From assembly GCF_000002985.6 (NCBI RefSeq), contig NC_003281.10:11346001-11410000 (forward strand): a stretch of 64,000 bases of DNA, in the 5' to 3' direction. Each line of letters begins with the position of its first letter. Positions within the stretch are counted from its first letter, which is position 1. Below the pieces are notes generated by a model. It saw nothing but the letters and a program-made list of their open reading frames with translations, did not search any database and had not been told where the DNA came from. Source of the stretch: Caenorhabditis elegans. Its lineage: Eukaryota; Nematoda; Chromadorea; Rhabditida; Rhabditidae. Both the position numbers and the translations under genes were made by a program. Positions 30,001 through 42,571 of this stretch are shown here, one piece after another.

Positions 30001-31979
30001 AGGAGCCCAATAGCTGCTCCACTCAAGTCATCGGCTGTTGGGTACCGTACTCCATAACTGTCATCTGTGATTGAAGAGACCACGTTTCCAGCCTTATTTG
30101 CGTTCATTTTCGACTCGATCTCCTTCCAGTCAAAGATCTGAAGATTTGTGGGGTTATAGGCCATTTAGAAATTGAGATAGACAAAAGTTGTAAACTGTAA
30201 AGTTGTAGAAAATTTTCTGTAACTGGAGCGTTTGAGAAAAAAGTTATGACAGTTATAGCATCCGACATCTCACGGATTTTCAAAAAAAGTGCGGCCAGTG
30301 AGATGTCAGCTGCAATAACACAGAAACTGGAGGCTTTACCAATAGTTGGGAGCAGCCAAAATTTTGAAAAGATTTCAACTAAACTTACTATTACTTAGTC
30401 AACAACGTTCTCTAATAAAAATTAGAGAAAAATTAAGGCAGCCGATATGTTCGGGTTTTCAAAAAACGTGGCCTGGGAGATGTCGGCTGCTCTAACTTTT
30501 TTAACTTTGAACTGGTAAAACAGTTGTCAATTACCAACATTTTGTCAGTTGACAACTTTTTTCTAAAACGCATTTGAAAGAGTTATAGCAGCCGACGCCT
30601 TACGGGCTGAAAAAAACGGCCAGTGAGATGTCGGGTGCAATAACTGGAAAACTACGGGTCTGAGTGAAAAATTGTCAACTAACAAATTTAAGTAAATGAA
30701 ATTTTCTATATTTTGTCAGTTGACAACTTTTTTCTAAAATGTATGGGAAAAAAGTTATAGCAGCCGGCATCTCACGGATTTCTAAAAAGTGCAGCCAGTA
30801 AGATGGCGGCTGTAATAACAGTAAAACTACGGGACTGAGTGAAAAATCGTCAACTAACAAAATTAAGTAAATGAAATTTCCTATACTTTGCTATCATAGT
30901 TGACTACTTTTTTCTAGCGTTAAAAACAAGTCATAGCAGCCGACGCCTTACGGGCTGAAAAAAAACGGCCAGTGAGATGTCGGGTGCAATAACTGGAAAA
31001 CTACGGGTCTGAGTGAAAAATTGTCAACTAACAAATTTAAGTAAATGAAATTTTCTATATTTTGTCAGTTGACAACTTTTTTCTAAAATGTATGGGAAAA
31101 AAGTTATAGCAGCCGGCATCTCACGGATTTCTAAAAAGTGCAGCCAGTAAGATGGCGGCTGTAATAACAGTAAAACTACGGGACTGAGTGAAAAATCGTC
31201 AACTAACAAAATTAAGTAAATGAAATTTCCTATACTTTGCTATCATAGTTGACTACTTTTTTCTAGCGTTAAAAACAAGTCATAGCAGCCGACGCCTTAC
31301 GGGCTGAAAAAAAACGGCCAGTGAGATGTCGGGTGCAATAACTGGAAAACTACGGGTCTGAGTGAAAAATTGTCAACTAACAAATTTAAGTAAATGAAAT
31401 TTTCTATATTTTGTCAGTTGACAACTTTTTTCTAAAATGTATGGGAAAAAAGTTATAGCAGCCGGCATCTCACGGATTTCTAAAAAGTGCAGCCAGTAAG
31501 ATGGCGGCTGTAATAACAGTAAAACTACGGGACTGAGTGAAAAATCGTCAACTAACAAAATTAAGTAAATGAAATTTCCTATACTTTGCTATCATAGTTG
31601 ACTACTTTTTTCTAGCGTTAAAAACAAGTCATAGCAGCCGACGCCTTACGGGCTGAAAAAACGGCCAGTGAGATGTCGGCTGCAATAACTTAAAACCTAT
31701 TGCAAACAAAATTACCTTTCTCTTGATCAATAAAAACGCATTGATCGGATTCGTAATATCCTTGAGCCCATTTTCAATCGAAATCTCATTTTTCTTCGAG
31801 TACTCCTCCGACAGCTTCTTCAGCTGAACCAGTCGCTCTTCCTCGTCGTGAATGTATTTGTCAAGGATTTTCGGAATATTTCTTTCAGTTTCCAGAAGGT
31901 TTTGCATGTCGGCAATCGAGGTGAACAGATCGGCAACTGCATAGCCGATTGTGGCTAGTACAAGGAGTGCCAGGCGCAT
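27045..31979 (-). CDS. dpy-18: Collagen prolyl 4-hydroxylase alpha subunit DPY-18 (PHY-1)
   Basis: Seven exons in transcription order: 31716-31979, 29915-30137, 29742-29869, 28970-29054, 28259-28905, 27361-27525, 27045-27212. They join in phase to 559 aa, the known length of C. elegans PHY-1. Residues 1-16 are a signal peptide (MRLALLVLATIGYAVA), followed by the coiled N-terminal dimerisation region, a TPR-like peptide-substrate domain (about 140-230), and the C-terminal 2-oxoglutarate/Fe(II) dioxygenase. Catalytic residues are visible: the HxD of GGHYDPHFDH, the distal His in DTRHAACP and the Lys of VGIKW that binds 2-oxoglutarate. The enzyme hydroxylates Gly-X-Pro collagen prolines in the ER, working with PDI-2 and PHY-2; loss gives dumpy worms with weak cuticle (established knowledge). 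Introns 1 and 5 carry tandem duplications. Confidence 0.96.
27575..28024. repeat. 225-bp tandem duplication in dpy-18 intron 5
   Basis: Two nearly identical 225-bp units (anchor CAGCAGACAC at 27586 and 27811). Each is itself made of GTTAGCTAGCAGCCGACACTTTGCGGG-like subunits, so this is a higher-order repeat of the GCAGCCGACA family. Confidence 0.85.
30591..31690. repeat. Three tandem 348/349-bp units plus partial copy in dpy-18 intron 1
   Basis: The anchor GCCGACGCCT recurs at 30591, 30939, 31288 and 31637, giving periods of 348, 349 and 349. A 61-codon minus-strand frame is repeated identically in the three units, showing near-perfect identity. Each unit contains two GTTGACAA fold-backs and three GCAGCCGRCA/TGTCGG motifs. 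Confidence 0.9.
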
Positions 31980-34900
31980 TCTGAAAAATTGAGAGTTAGG
32001 GAATTAAAAACCTGCAAAACGGGAAGCGGATAAAGTTTACAATAAAGATTTGACACAAACGCCAGAGAAAATTATAGCGGCGGACATCTCATGGGTTCGA
32101 AAAAAAAAAATCAAAACTGAGCAAGACCCGCAAGATGTCGGCTGCCTAAAATAGCCAAAAGACAGTGCTTACCGGAAAAAAGGAAATTTTGATTTCTTAA
32201 CTTTGTCAGTTTAAAAAAGTTGTGGCAGCCTACATCTTACAGATCCGGAAACCCCGGGGATCAAATCCCGCAAGGTGTCGGCTACCACACCAGTTTTCCT
32301 CAAGAAGCATATAGCGGCCGACATCTCACAGCTTCCAAAATTCTGACCCGCTAGATGTCGTCTGCTTTAACTTACTTCTTGAACTAGCTGCTAAAAAATT
32401 GTTAATTGACCAAATATAGGAAATTTCAGGTAGCTTAAATATTAAATTAACAATAACTTTTGTGATTTCAAAGTTCTGGCATAAAACACAAAGAAAGGAA
32501 AAAATTGCAAAAGAGGAAGTTGGTTCAGCTATATAAGGCTGGTTTCTCCACGTAGACTTACAACAATTAGATGCGAAAGAAATAAGAAAACGAGACGCAG
32601 AAATGAGTAAAACTGACGTTGACTTGATGATAGTGAAAGTGTGAGATATATAGGTTCTTTGGTGTTTAGGGTTAGAGAAATATAACTCAAGCCCATAAAA
32701 TGTCGGCTGCTAAAAGTTAATTTTTGAATTCGCTTTTTTTCAATTTTTATCACGAAAAACGTTTTAGAAGCATCAACCGAAAAACATTTTTTTTTTGAAT
32801 TCTGAACCGTTTCCAGTTTTTCAGTTAAAACCCGCAAGACGCAAAAAATTGTGAGTTACAACTTTTGAATGTCTAACTGAAAAACTTGTAGCAGCCGAAG
32901 TCTCACGGGGTTTTCGCTAGCTCTAAAACCTATTGAAGTGTCGGCTGCCATAATTTGTTTCGCATTACACATAGAAAAATGTCTTCAACTAACAAATTGT
33001 TGTAAATTTTATTTTCTACAATTTGCTATTTACCAATCTCTTGCTATCATTGCTGCAAAGGGAGTTACAGCAGCCGACAACTCGCGGGTATTTTCTGTAA
33101 AGTTAACCCAGTGAAGTGTCGGCTGCTATATTGTTTTTATAGAAAAAGCTTTCGACCTAAAAAAAATTTGCAATACTTCTAAAGTTTCATAAATCAAAAT
33201 CCATGGAAAATCTAAAGAAACGACTGTGAACTAGATTCGTCGCGAAGGTCTTCGGAAATTCACGTATTCTATTGAATCGTAAGTATTTGCAGAGAGGAAG
33301 AGAGACGCAGGCGGGAAAAAAATAATTATATAGGTTCACAAAGTTTGAATAGGAAAAAGACAAAAGGTGTCAGGTTGGGAATAATTGGGTAGTTCCAACT
33401 GAATTTGAAATGTCAAGTACTGGGCTATTTTAGAATCGCCGGAATTTGTTTAAAAAATTGCCAAAAAAATAGGGAAAAATATTCAAGTTGGTGAACTTCC
33501 GAATTCCAAAAAAAAATCCGGCGCCAAAAAATTGGATGTTATGCATGTTTTTAACAGAAAAAAGCACAATAGCAAGTGGAGCCGGAATTGCGTGACTCAA
33601 AAAAAACATTTCATTTTCTCATTTTCCCTTTTTTGGAAAAAAAATGAAGTTGCCAAGTATACGAAAAATTATCGGATCACCTAAATAAATTTGCTGGAAT
33701 CCCAAAAAAAATCGGCATTCCAAACGTAACAAATTGCCGGAATTTTGAAAATTGGAAATGTTCTGGTTGCCGAAAAAGCTAGCAGTTTTTTAATTTTTCG
33801 AAATTTGGAATAACCGAAAATGTGCCTAGTTTTTTTAATAGTTTTTCAACGTTCCAATATGGCCAATGTCTCAAAAAAAAAAAAGAAATTTGTAAAATTG
33901 CCCAAATCATCAAAAATTGTTGTCAAAATTGCCGAATATGATACATTTGGAAATTTTAAAATTTGCTGAAACTTAGGAGAGCCAAAAATTCGCTAAAGTG
34001 CAAATTTTTCAAAAAAAAGGTCGTTGCCAAAATTGTGAGTAATTAAAATATGAAAAACTAGGCAAACACAAAAATTGCCAAAATTGGAAAATATCAGAAA
34101 AATTTCAAAATTGCCAAAATTCTGTATAGCTGAAAAACTGGCAAAATTCATTTTTCCCCGAAACTTACTAGTTGCCAAAATTATATAATTATAAAACTGA
34201 AAAAATCGGCGAAAAAATTTCTAAGTTACCGAAATTATAAATTTTTGAAATTTGAAAAAATAAACTGAGCGATTTCAAAAATATTTAAACACCTATCAAA
34301 ACTGTCGGAATGAAATTTTAAAAAATGTAGAAAATAGGAAAAATTGCCAAACTTGCATATTTACCAAAATGGCAAACACTTTTTAAATGAAGTTGCCAAA
34401 CTGAAACTGGCTATTTTTTTGAATTTTCTAAAACTATAAAAAGCTGAAAATTTACTTAAATTCATATTTATTAGAAATCAAAAAAAATCCGCTTTAAAAT
34501 TGAGAAATCACGGCAATTTCAGAACTATATCTAATTTCAAAGTTACCAAATCGCTGAAAATTGGAAATTTCCCCAAATCTCACAAAGTATTCAAACTCCC
34601 AAATATTGACAATCAGTAAAAACTGCAAAACTGCAAGAAACGTAGGGAGGGAAAGAAGAATAAAAGAAAGGGTCAGTGGGACAGATTGAGTGAGTAAGGC
34701 CACCACCTCCTCCTGACGAAACGGCCAGCAGACCCTCTAGAAATAGTACAGAGAATTGAGAAACCGCAGAGACAGCTGCTGAGGAGGAAGACACGTTGGA
34801 AGTTGTGACGGGAAGATGAAGAATAGAAGAAGAAGAAGGGTCAAGACCAATAGATAATAATAACACAAAAAAGAGAAGAGATTGAAGGATTTTAAAGGAG

Positions 34901-36229
34901 ATATCATATTTGGGAATTGGTTGCCGGGAAGACTATTTTTTACGAAACCTATAACTGTACAAAAAACCGACAACAAAAAATGTGCCATTTTGCTAGAGTT
35001 GATATGAAATTCGATAAGGAATTCAAAAAAAAAATATGGGTTCATTTCTGGACCTGGAAATTCGGTTTCAGCCGCGCTAGAAGGGTTTTTCCGTCGAATT
35101 TCAATTTCAACAGGTACTTGCGAAAAAAGGGTGGCACAAAAATTTTAAAATTTTGGGAGAATTTTCATAGTTTTGGATTCTAGATTTTTTTTAAAGATTA
35201 TGTATAAGTTTCTGGAGCTACAAGTTGTATTTTGGCCGCGCTAGAGGGGTTTTTGTTTCCAATTCATTTTTCACAGGCATATACCTTGCCGAATTTACAA
35301 AAAAAAAATTTTTGGAACTTTGGAAATGTTTTCATAGATTTGGGTTCTAGATTTTTTTAAAGATTATGTATAAGTTTCTGGAGCTACAAGTTGTATTTTG
35401 GCCGCGCTAGAGGGGTTTTTGTTTCCAATTCATTTTTCACAGGCATATACCTTGCCGAATTTACAAAAAAAAAATTTTGGAGTTGAACTCGGCGGAGATA
35501 CTTGGTGAGTGTGACATCTGCACTGAAAACTGAAAACCCAAAATAAAAACACTTTTGTCGCAGAGGCCCATACGAAATTTGAAAAATGTGGCCATCTTGG
35601 GTAACATTGCGAATTGAGGTAAATAAACTCACAAGTGTACTAATTAAGACACACGTCTAAAAAATTAAATTTGTTTCATTTTTTCTGAATTAAAAAATTT
35701 TTTCAACCTTTTTCAGCACGAATATTATAGCACATGAAATGGCAAATTTTCAGTAAAACGCTTGTAAACCAAGTTTTATTCAAAAAATATCGAAACCAGG
35801 GGAGTAATTTAAAAATAGTTTTCAGATTTTGGCACGGAATTAAAAATTATTTTAACATAAATATTCATAGACAGCTTAATCTTCTGAACAGTTTGTCAAA
35901 TTCAAACCAATTTTTTCAATTGAAATTCAACGAATTTGTAGCTTCTGATTGTAATCCCAAATTGTCTTGTGTCGGTTGTAGCCCCCACCATCCTTTCCCC
36001 CCAACAGTTCCAATCTTTTATTTGGATCATCACTATGAATGTCTGTGTTGTCTCGGGGAAGTACGTCTAAATCGGACCAGATACATATCTCCGACCTCTT
36101 TTCCGAATACAAACTCTCCACACCCCCGCAAGCTTTGCGTTTCCTCATCACGCTGGATTCTTCGATTTTTTTTGTTATAATTTTTAAATTTTTAAATTTT
36201 TAAAGTGTTGATCGATAATTTAGAATAAA
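31980..36229. other. Intergenic: dpy-18 upstream, repeats, GT92 upstream
   Basis: 31980-33150 continues the mixture of GCAGCCGACA and GTTGACAA repeats in the dpy-18 upstream region. 33400-34620 is a 1.2-kb field of AAAATTGCCAAAATT units. 35040-35480 is a three-unit tandem repeat listed separately. 35940-36165 is a less AT-rich block (CCCCACCATCC) just upstream of the GT92 gene and is a candidate promoter region. Frames open here are short and unspliced-looking, so I call no gene. Confidence 0.55.
35040..35480. repeat. Three-copy tandem repeat of about 165 bp
   Basis: GCCGCGCTAGARGGGTTTTT occurs at about 35071, 35234 and 35400. The last two units are almost identical over at least 130 bp (TTCTGGAGCTACAAGTTGTA and onward) and the first is diverged. 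Confidence 0.8.
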
Positions 36230-39200
36230 ATGAAAAGAACAGTGTTACGGACACTGTCAATTTTGCAAAGAAAAGTTAGAATGTGCAGTAATCAGAGAGC
36301 AAGCACCATTGGAGATTGGGTGAGTTTTTGGGGGTTTTTTTTGCGAGGAAAAATCTGGGGAAGAAAGCGAAAAACCGTAGAATTTTACGGGAAATTCAAA
36401 TTTTCTGACGATAAATTTTAGGGGGGATATCAAACGTTTTTGAAGAGGGTTCTGGCAGAAAATTCGGGATATTAAAATATTTTTATATAAATTTTAGCGG
36501 GAGATTCAAATTTTCAGAGTATAATTTTGAAGAAATATTTAAATTTTCAGATATAAATTTTAGCGGGAAATTCAAATTTTCTTACAAAATTTTTGACTGG
36601 AAATTCAAATTTTGTGAGTAAAATTTCGGCAAAATATTTAAAATATTTTATATAATTTTTAGCGGGAAATTAATATTTTCGGTGAAAAGGTTATGGCAGG
36701 AAATTCAAATTTTCTGAAAAAAATTGTTTCGTAGCACATTAAACAATTTTTGAGGAGGGTTTCGGCGGGAAATTTTTTTTTTTCAATTTCGGCGAGAAAT
36801 TCAAACTTTTTGAGATCAATTTTAGCGGGAAGAAGGTAATTCTAATTCATTGAGATACATTTTGGCGGGAAATTCGAATTTTCTGAGAAATTGTTTTTGG
36901 CGGGATATTCAAATTTCTGAGATCAATTTTGGTAAAAAAAGGAAAATTTCCAGACATTCCGTATATCCCTAATCATATTCGCATTTATTTGCGGATTCGC
37001 CTGGTACACACGAACAATAAACATGTGGGCGATGAAAAATATTGGAGACACATTTCTCAGGAAGGATATTAGTAAGAATATCGATCATTTTTCACCCCAA
37101 AATAATCTATATTAATTCTAGATACGCGGCAAATTATTCTCGGCAGTTTTTGGAGAGACGAGCGGGAGCAGAATGTTGATGGGCGGTTTGCAGTGATACA
37201 TTTTCTTGGGGATGGAAGGATTGAGCATCCGTTATATTGCTTTTCTATTCAGGCGAATAATCGATATTTGAGTAGGTCAAAGCTTTAATAGTTTTAAATT
37301 ATCTTAAAATGAAAAATTCCAGTCACAAAAGCCACTGTTCAACGTATCCATCGTGGAAAGCGAGCTTCATCGGACATTTGCTCCTGGGCAGGACACATTG
37401 CAGAATGTGATTTGGATGTTCATGCTCTGAAAGAGTTCAAGTAAATTTGAACACGATTTGAAAAAAGAAATATTGAAGTTTGTTGCAGAATAAGTACAAC
37501 TCCAAACGTGGAAGATGCCATGCTAATCACACCGGAGCTCCCTTTGAGGTGAGGAATTATTTTTTTTAAGTAACGCTTCCGGGTTTTTTCTTTTTATAAG
37601 TTGTTATAGGATTTTATCATATTTTGCATTTTTCCTTAACCTACGTAATTTTGTTAATAGTTGAAGCCGATAGGTGACAAAATTAAAAAAAAAATTACAT
37701 ATTATAAAACAAGGATGTGCGGCAAATTTTGGATATTTGCCGAGCGCGGCTAATTCTGCAAATATGCCGTATACTCATAATTCCGACAAACCGGCAAATT
37801 GCCAAAAATTTTCGGCGAATTATGGTTTTGATCTTTTTCATGGAAATTTCCAAATTTCAATATTAATCGGCTTTCCGGCAAATTGGCAAATTGCCGGAAT
37901 TGAAAATATTCCGGCAAAACGGCAAACCGGCAAATTACCGGAATTGAAATTTCCGGCAAATCGGCAAACCGGCAAAACGGCAAATTGCCGGAATTGAAAA
38001 TTTCCGGGAAATCAGCAAATCGGCAAATTGACGGAATTGAAAATTTCCGGCAAATCGGCAAATTGCTGGAATTGAAATATTCCGGAAAAACGGCGAACCG
38101 GCAAATTGTGGTTTTGATCTTTTTTTTATGGAAATTCCTAAATTTTAATTTTAATCGGCTTTCCGGAAAAATGGGCAAACTGCCAGAATTGAAAAATTCC
38201 GGCAAAACAGCAAATCGGTAAATTGCCTTAATTGAAATTTCCGGCAAATCGGCAAATTGGCAAACTGCCGGAATTGAAAAATTCCGACAAATCGGCAAAC
38301 CGGCAAATTGCCGAGTTGCCGAATTTGCCAAAAATTGTACGCATCATATGAATGCTCCTACATCTGTTTTGAAAATTAAGCAAATACCATAATTTAAAGA
38401 AAACGGGACAAAAATTTTTGAAAAGTCACAGTTATAAGTGTTTCCGTCTTATAAAAAAACGCTTTTAAAACTTCCGGCAAATTGATGTACCGCAAACGGC
38501 AAATCGGCAACTTGCCGGAAATCAAAATTTCCGGCAAACTGGCAAGTCGGCAAATTACTGGTTTGCCAAATTTTGCCGTCAACCCACTGACTTGGAAGTT
38601 TAAAATGAAAATTGTAACAATTTTTCGACTTTAAAAAAATTGTTAAAAGATGGACATTGCCGTAAAATTTCAATGCACGCCATCATATGTACTAATTAAC
38701 ATGCCAGTTCATTTCCAGAGAACCCCGTCACGATATGGTTGTCTGTATGGCTCCAATGTACATCTACACCGACTGGGAGATCCTTGTCACTGGAATCGAA
38801 CTATGGCTTGCGATGGGCGCCACGAAGATCGTCGTTCCAGTGCAATCGGCATCCAACGCCACGTACAGAATTCTTCAGGAGTACGAACGAAAGGGTCTTG
38901 TGATAATAAGAACATGGCCTAAATGGCCTATAATGTCAGACACAAATCCGAATGGATTAGTTCTTTCGAGAGGAATTGAAGAGTCTCATGTCAATTGTTT
39001 GTTCTTTGTGAAACCGTGGTCGGATATTGTAGTATTCTCGGATATTGATGATTTCCTATTGCCTTTGGATCCATCAACTATTTCACCTGGAGATAACTTA
39101 CAGATTTTGAAAGTAAGTAATTTTCTTGCCGATTTTCATTGCTGTCTCAGAAAAATTAGAACTTTTAATTTTTTGAAAACAAAATTTTAGATTTAAAAAG

Positions 39201-42200
39201 TGGCAGAAATTCCAATTTTTATTTTCTCAAAAAAATTTGAGGGAAATTTAAAATTTATTTTTGTAAATGTTTTGACTTTAAATTCAAGTATTAGTTTTTA
39301 AAAAAATAAAATTTTACCGAAAAATTCATTAAAAATTTTTTTTTCCTAAATACATTTGGTCTGGAAGCTCAGGTATTTTTTTCAGGAAATATTGGTAGAT
39401 CAATTTTTTCAAATATTTTCCTGGAAATTAAAAAAAAATTTCAGAAGTTATTTGGCGCGAAATTTTAATGTAGCCAAAAAAATTGGCGCGGATTGAAACT
39501 GTGATATTTATTTTTATTTTTTCAAAACTTCAAATATTTTGGCAAAAATTAGAAATTAATTTTTTAAAAAATACTTTGACGGAAAATTCAAATTTTGTTT
39601 TTATAAAACATTGGCGGGAAATTGAAATTTAGAATTGTTTCCAAAATTTCTAGCGGGAAATTCAAAAATTAATATTTCAGAAGTTTTTTGGCGGGAAATT
39701 CAAATTTCAATTTATCCAAAAAAATTGGCGCGAATTTAAACTTTTATTTTTTTTAGTCAAAAAAAAATTTAAAACTAACTTTGAAAAAAATTTATAACTA
39801 GAAATTCAAATTTCTGAAAAAATCACTTTTTACGTTTTTTAGAGACGATTTTTTTTCAAAAAATGTTACAGTAAACTTAAATTTTTTCCAAAATTTTTTT
39901 TGTGCCACTACTACATTACAATAAAATCATTTAACACAAAATATTAATAATGAAGAAAACTTCCAGAACATTTTCGCCGAGCACCCTCAAGCCGGTTCCC
40001 TTCTCTTCGAGCATCGCGATGTCCAATTTGTCCCTCCAAATCGTCAAGGCGATCAGAGTCTAACAAACTTTAATTTCGAATTCTTGAGAAGCTCAAAGAA
40101 TAAAATGAACTGCAATGTTTGGAGAATGAAGACTCGAGTTGTCGTTAATGCAAGTGAGTTGACGGGGGTTCAAAGAAACTTGTTCATGTTTTTTCAAACT
40201 TAATTTAGAAAGTTGTAAACTTTTTTTTCAGAAAAAAAAGAGTTGTATTTTTATATCACAAGGTCTTAAAAGTATTTTGAAACACAAACAACAAAATAAA
40301 CAAAATTGTAAGATGTTTTCTAATAAACATTTCAAAGAAAAAAAATTGAATTTAAGATCCCGATTAAAAAAAGAAAGACAATTTATTTTTTAAAAAGCCC
40401 CTACGTACATCATGTCAAATATTTTAGTAGAACTTTCTAAAAAAAAATTGGAAAATGTTTTTATTTCGAGACAATTTTTTTTGAAGGCCGTCGGTCAAAA
40501 AAAAAGTATTGGAATGAGATTTCTCGAAACGTGGTGGGTATCAAGGGTGGACGGCAAGTGCCGTTTGGCAAATTTTTTTGTCGACAAATTTGCCAAATCG
40601 ACAAATTGCCGGTTTGATAAATTGCCGAAAATTTTGATATTCGGGAAATTGTCGATTTGCCGATTTGCCGGATGTCAATTTCTCGGAAATTTTTAGAGGG
40701 ATTTTTTATAAGTCGGAAACTCTTAAAACTGTGCCTTTTTAAAACATCAAATTTTCAAAATAGATGTAGGAACATTCATAGGATGCGTACAATTTTGCCG
40801 ATTAAAATTGAAATTCTGAAATTTCTAAAAAAAATGTGTAAAACCACAATTTGCCGGAAATTTTTGGCAATTGCCGGTTTTTCTGGAAATTTTCAAATTC
40901 CGGCAATTTGTCAATTTGCCGATTTGCTGGAAATTTTCAGTTCCGGCAGTTTGACAATTTGCCGAAGATTTTCATTTCCGGCAGTTCGCCGATTTGCCGA
41001 AAATTTTTAATTCGGGCAATTTGACGATTTGCCGGAAATTTTCAATTTCGGCAGTTTGCCGATTTGCCGGAAATTTAAAATCCCTGCAACTTACCGATTT
41101 GCCGGTTTGCCGTTTTGCCAAAAATTTTCAATCCCAACGACTTGCCGATTTGCTGATGTGCCGGAAAAATCATTTGCCGTACTTTGTTTTCACGACTTTT
41201 AAACTCGAAATGAAAAAAACCCAAAATTTTTTAAATCGTTTTTTCTTGGATTTCAGTCATTTAAGCACCACAAAAATAGGGTTTTAAAATTATTAATTGC
41301 GTTAGCCAAAAATGTTGCCGATTTTTAATAAATTTGTTTTCCAGGCCGCGTCGACAGTGTAAACATGCACGAGACAGGAATCCATAGGTTCGGCTACGTT
41401 CAGACAAGAGTTCCATGCCGACAAGCCCACTTTTACCATCTTCGTCATTCCCATAATACTGTTCCATCTCCAACACCCATCAATATGTCCCCGTTGGCTG
41501 ATATGCTTAATAAGTGAGTAGTCGTTTTATGGTTTCTTTCAATATATATATGTAATAATATTCAGACAATGGCAAACTCGCGTGGAAGGATTCACTGGAA
41601 TGAAAGATGAAGTGTTGAATAAGACGAACACAGAGTATTTGGAAGATTTTGATAGGTGCATGGGAGCTATTAATGACGAGCATTGGACTATGAAGGTTGG
41701 CCTACTTTTTTGAAATTTAGATTTTATACTAGAACTACAAAGTTTACGTAGGTCTATTTTGTTCAAGCATATAAAATAGGGTATGTTATATAAATTTACC
41801 TAGCAGGCGTAGTTTCATAGCCTGACGCCTGCCTGAAACCTGTCCGCCTCACGCCGGCATTTTGCCTCTTTTTTGCAATTTTACGGGAACTTACAAATTT
41901 ATAACAATGAGTTTCTCATTTCTATCAATTTGTTAAAAATCAAATTAAGAAATGGAAACAGTTCACGTATGGTTTAGCATAAGGCTTTGAATAAGGTGAA
42001 AGGCAGGCGAAGGTGACCTAAGGGCAGACAGGCAGGCTTTTACGCCTATATGAAAGCCTGAATTTTTTAAACGCCTACATGCAAGCCTAAATTACAAAAC
42101 TACATAACAACACTACAAAATCGTTTTTGTGTGATGATAAATTTTGATAAAACACAAAACAAGATAATGAGATTACACACTACAAACTACAAAACAACAA

Positions 42201-42571
42201 TTTTAAATTCCAGGTATCTCGATGCCTAACCCCTCATGTGTGCTTCAGTAGGTTACGCCGAGAAGTCGATTGTGTTGCGGTAGCGTCTGAATACGAGTTT
42301 TATCGATCTGGAAAGGGTTATTTTATGAATCCTATTAATGGTAAGTCTAGAGCCTAAGCCTAGGGCCTAAGCTTATGACCTAAGCACAGAGCTTAAGCCT
42401 AGGGCCTAAGCTTATTGCCTAAACCTAGGACCTAAGCCTAGGGCCTAACCTAGGTCCTAAGGTCCCAATCCAAAAGTTCCATTTATTCCAGTCCGCATCC
42501 AGAAAGCAGAGGTAAACTGTGAATCACCTGTGCCGCCATTCACTTCTGGAAATCATTACTTTGCTCCATAA
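36230..42571 (+). CDS. Glycosyltransferase family 92 (DUF23) protein, gene 1
   Basis: Eleven exons join in phase to 540 aa: 36230-36319, 36954-37071, 37122-37271, 37323-37440, 37489-37548, 38719-39112, 39967-40153, 41345-41513, 41566-41695, 42214-42340, 42492-42571. The protein is a type II membrane protein: a short basic cytoplasmic tail, a transmembrane anchor at residues 31-47 (FRISLIIFAFICGFAW), then a luminal domain. GT92 hallmarks are clear: VVCMAPMYIYTDWEIL, the DxD-type motif VVFSDIDDFLLP that binds the metal-sugar nucleotide, and VWRMKTRVVVNASRV. GT92 includes C. elegans GALT-1, which adds beta-1,4-galactose to core fucose on N-glycans; activity here is inferred as Golgi sugar transfer with unknown acceptor. 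Introns 5 and 7 are filled with CGGCAAATTGCCGG repeats. The start codon rests on being the only ATG before the anchor. Confidence 0.9.
37700..38590. repeat. CGGCAAATTGCCGG array in GT92 gene 1 intron 5
   Basis: Dozens of CGGCAAATCGGCAAATTGCCGG and GGAATTGAAAATTTCCGGCA units. The array reads as seemingly long frames on both strands (IPAICRFADLPE-type) that are not genes. Confidence 0.85.
39180..39840. repeat. GGCGGGAAATTCAAATTT repeats in GT92 gene 1 intron 6
   Basis: Degenerate units with TTGGCGGGAAATTCAAATTT or TTGGCGCGAATT cores. The family also fills intron 1 of this gene at 36470-36950. Confidence 0.65.
40550..41190. repeat. CGGCAATTTGCCG array in GT92 gene 1 intron 7
   Basis: The same family as 37.7-38.6 kb, but in the opposite orientation (TTTGCCGATTTGCCGGAAATT). 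It includes the companion segment TAGATGTAGGAACATTCATAGGATGCGTAC found beside other copies at 38.34, 49.62, 50.60 and 51.40 kb. Confidence 0.8.
41832..41930 (+). repeat. CCTGAAACC-GCCTCACGCC dispersed repeat, copy 1
   Basis: A roughly 100-bp block running from CCTGAAACCTGTCCGCCTCA to TTTCTATCAATT. It is closely matched in the same orientation at 57327-57420. GGCAGGC motifs follow at 41995-42060. Confidence 0.7.

Noticed and set aside
30675..31558. Three identical 61-codon minus-strand frames
   Set aside because: They fall in the 349-bp intronic tandem repeat of dpy-18; identity reflects the repeat, not coding constraint.
37674..38582. Several overlapping frames with IPAICRFADLPE-type repeats here and at 40.4-41.3, 50.1-50.9, 58.4-58.8 and 61.2-61.8 kb
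   Set aside because: All come from CGGCAAATTGCCGG arrays, which are open on both strands because the unit lacks stop codons.
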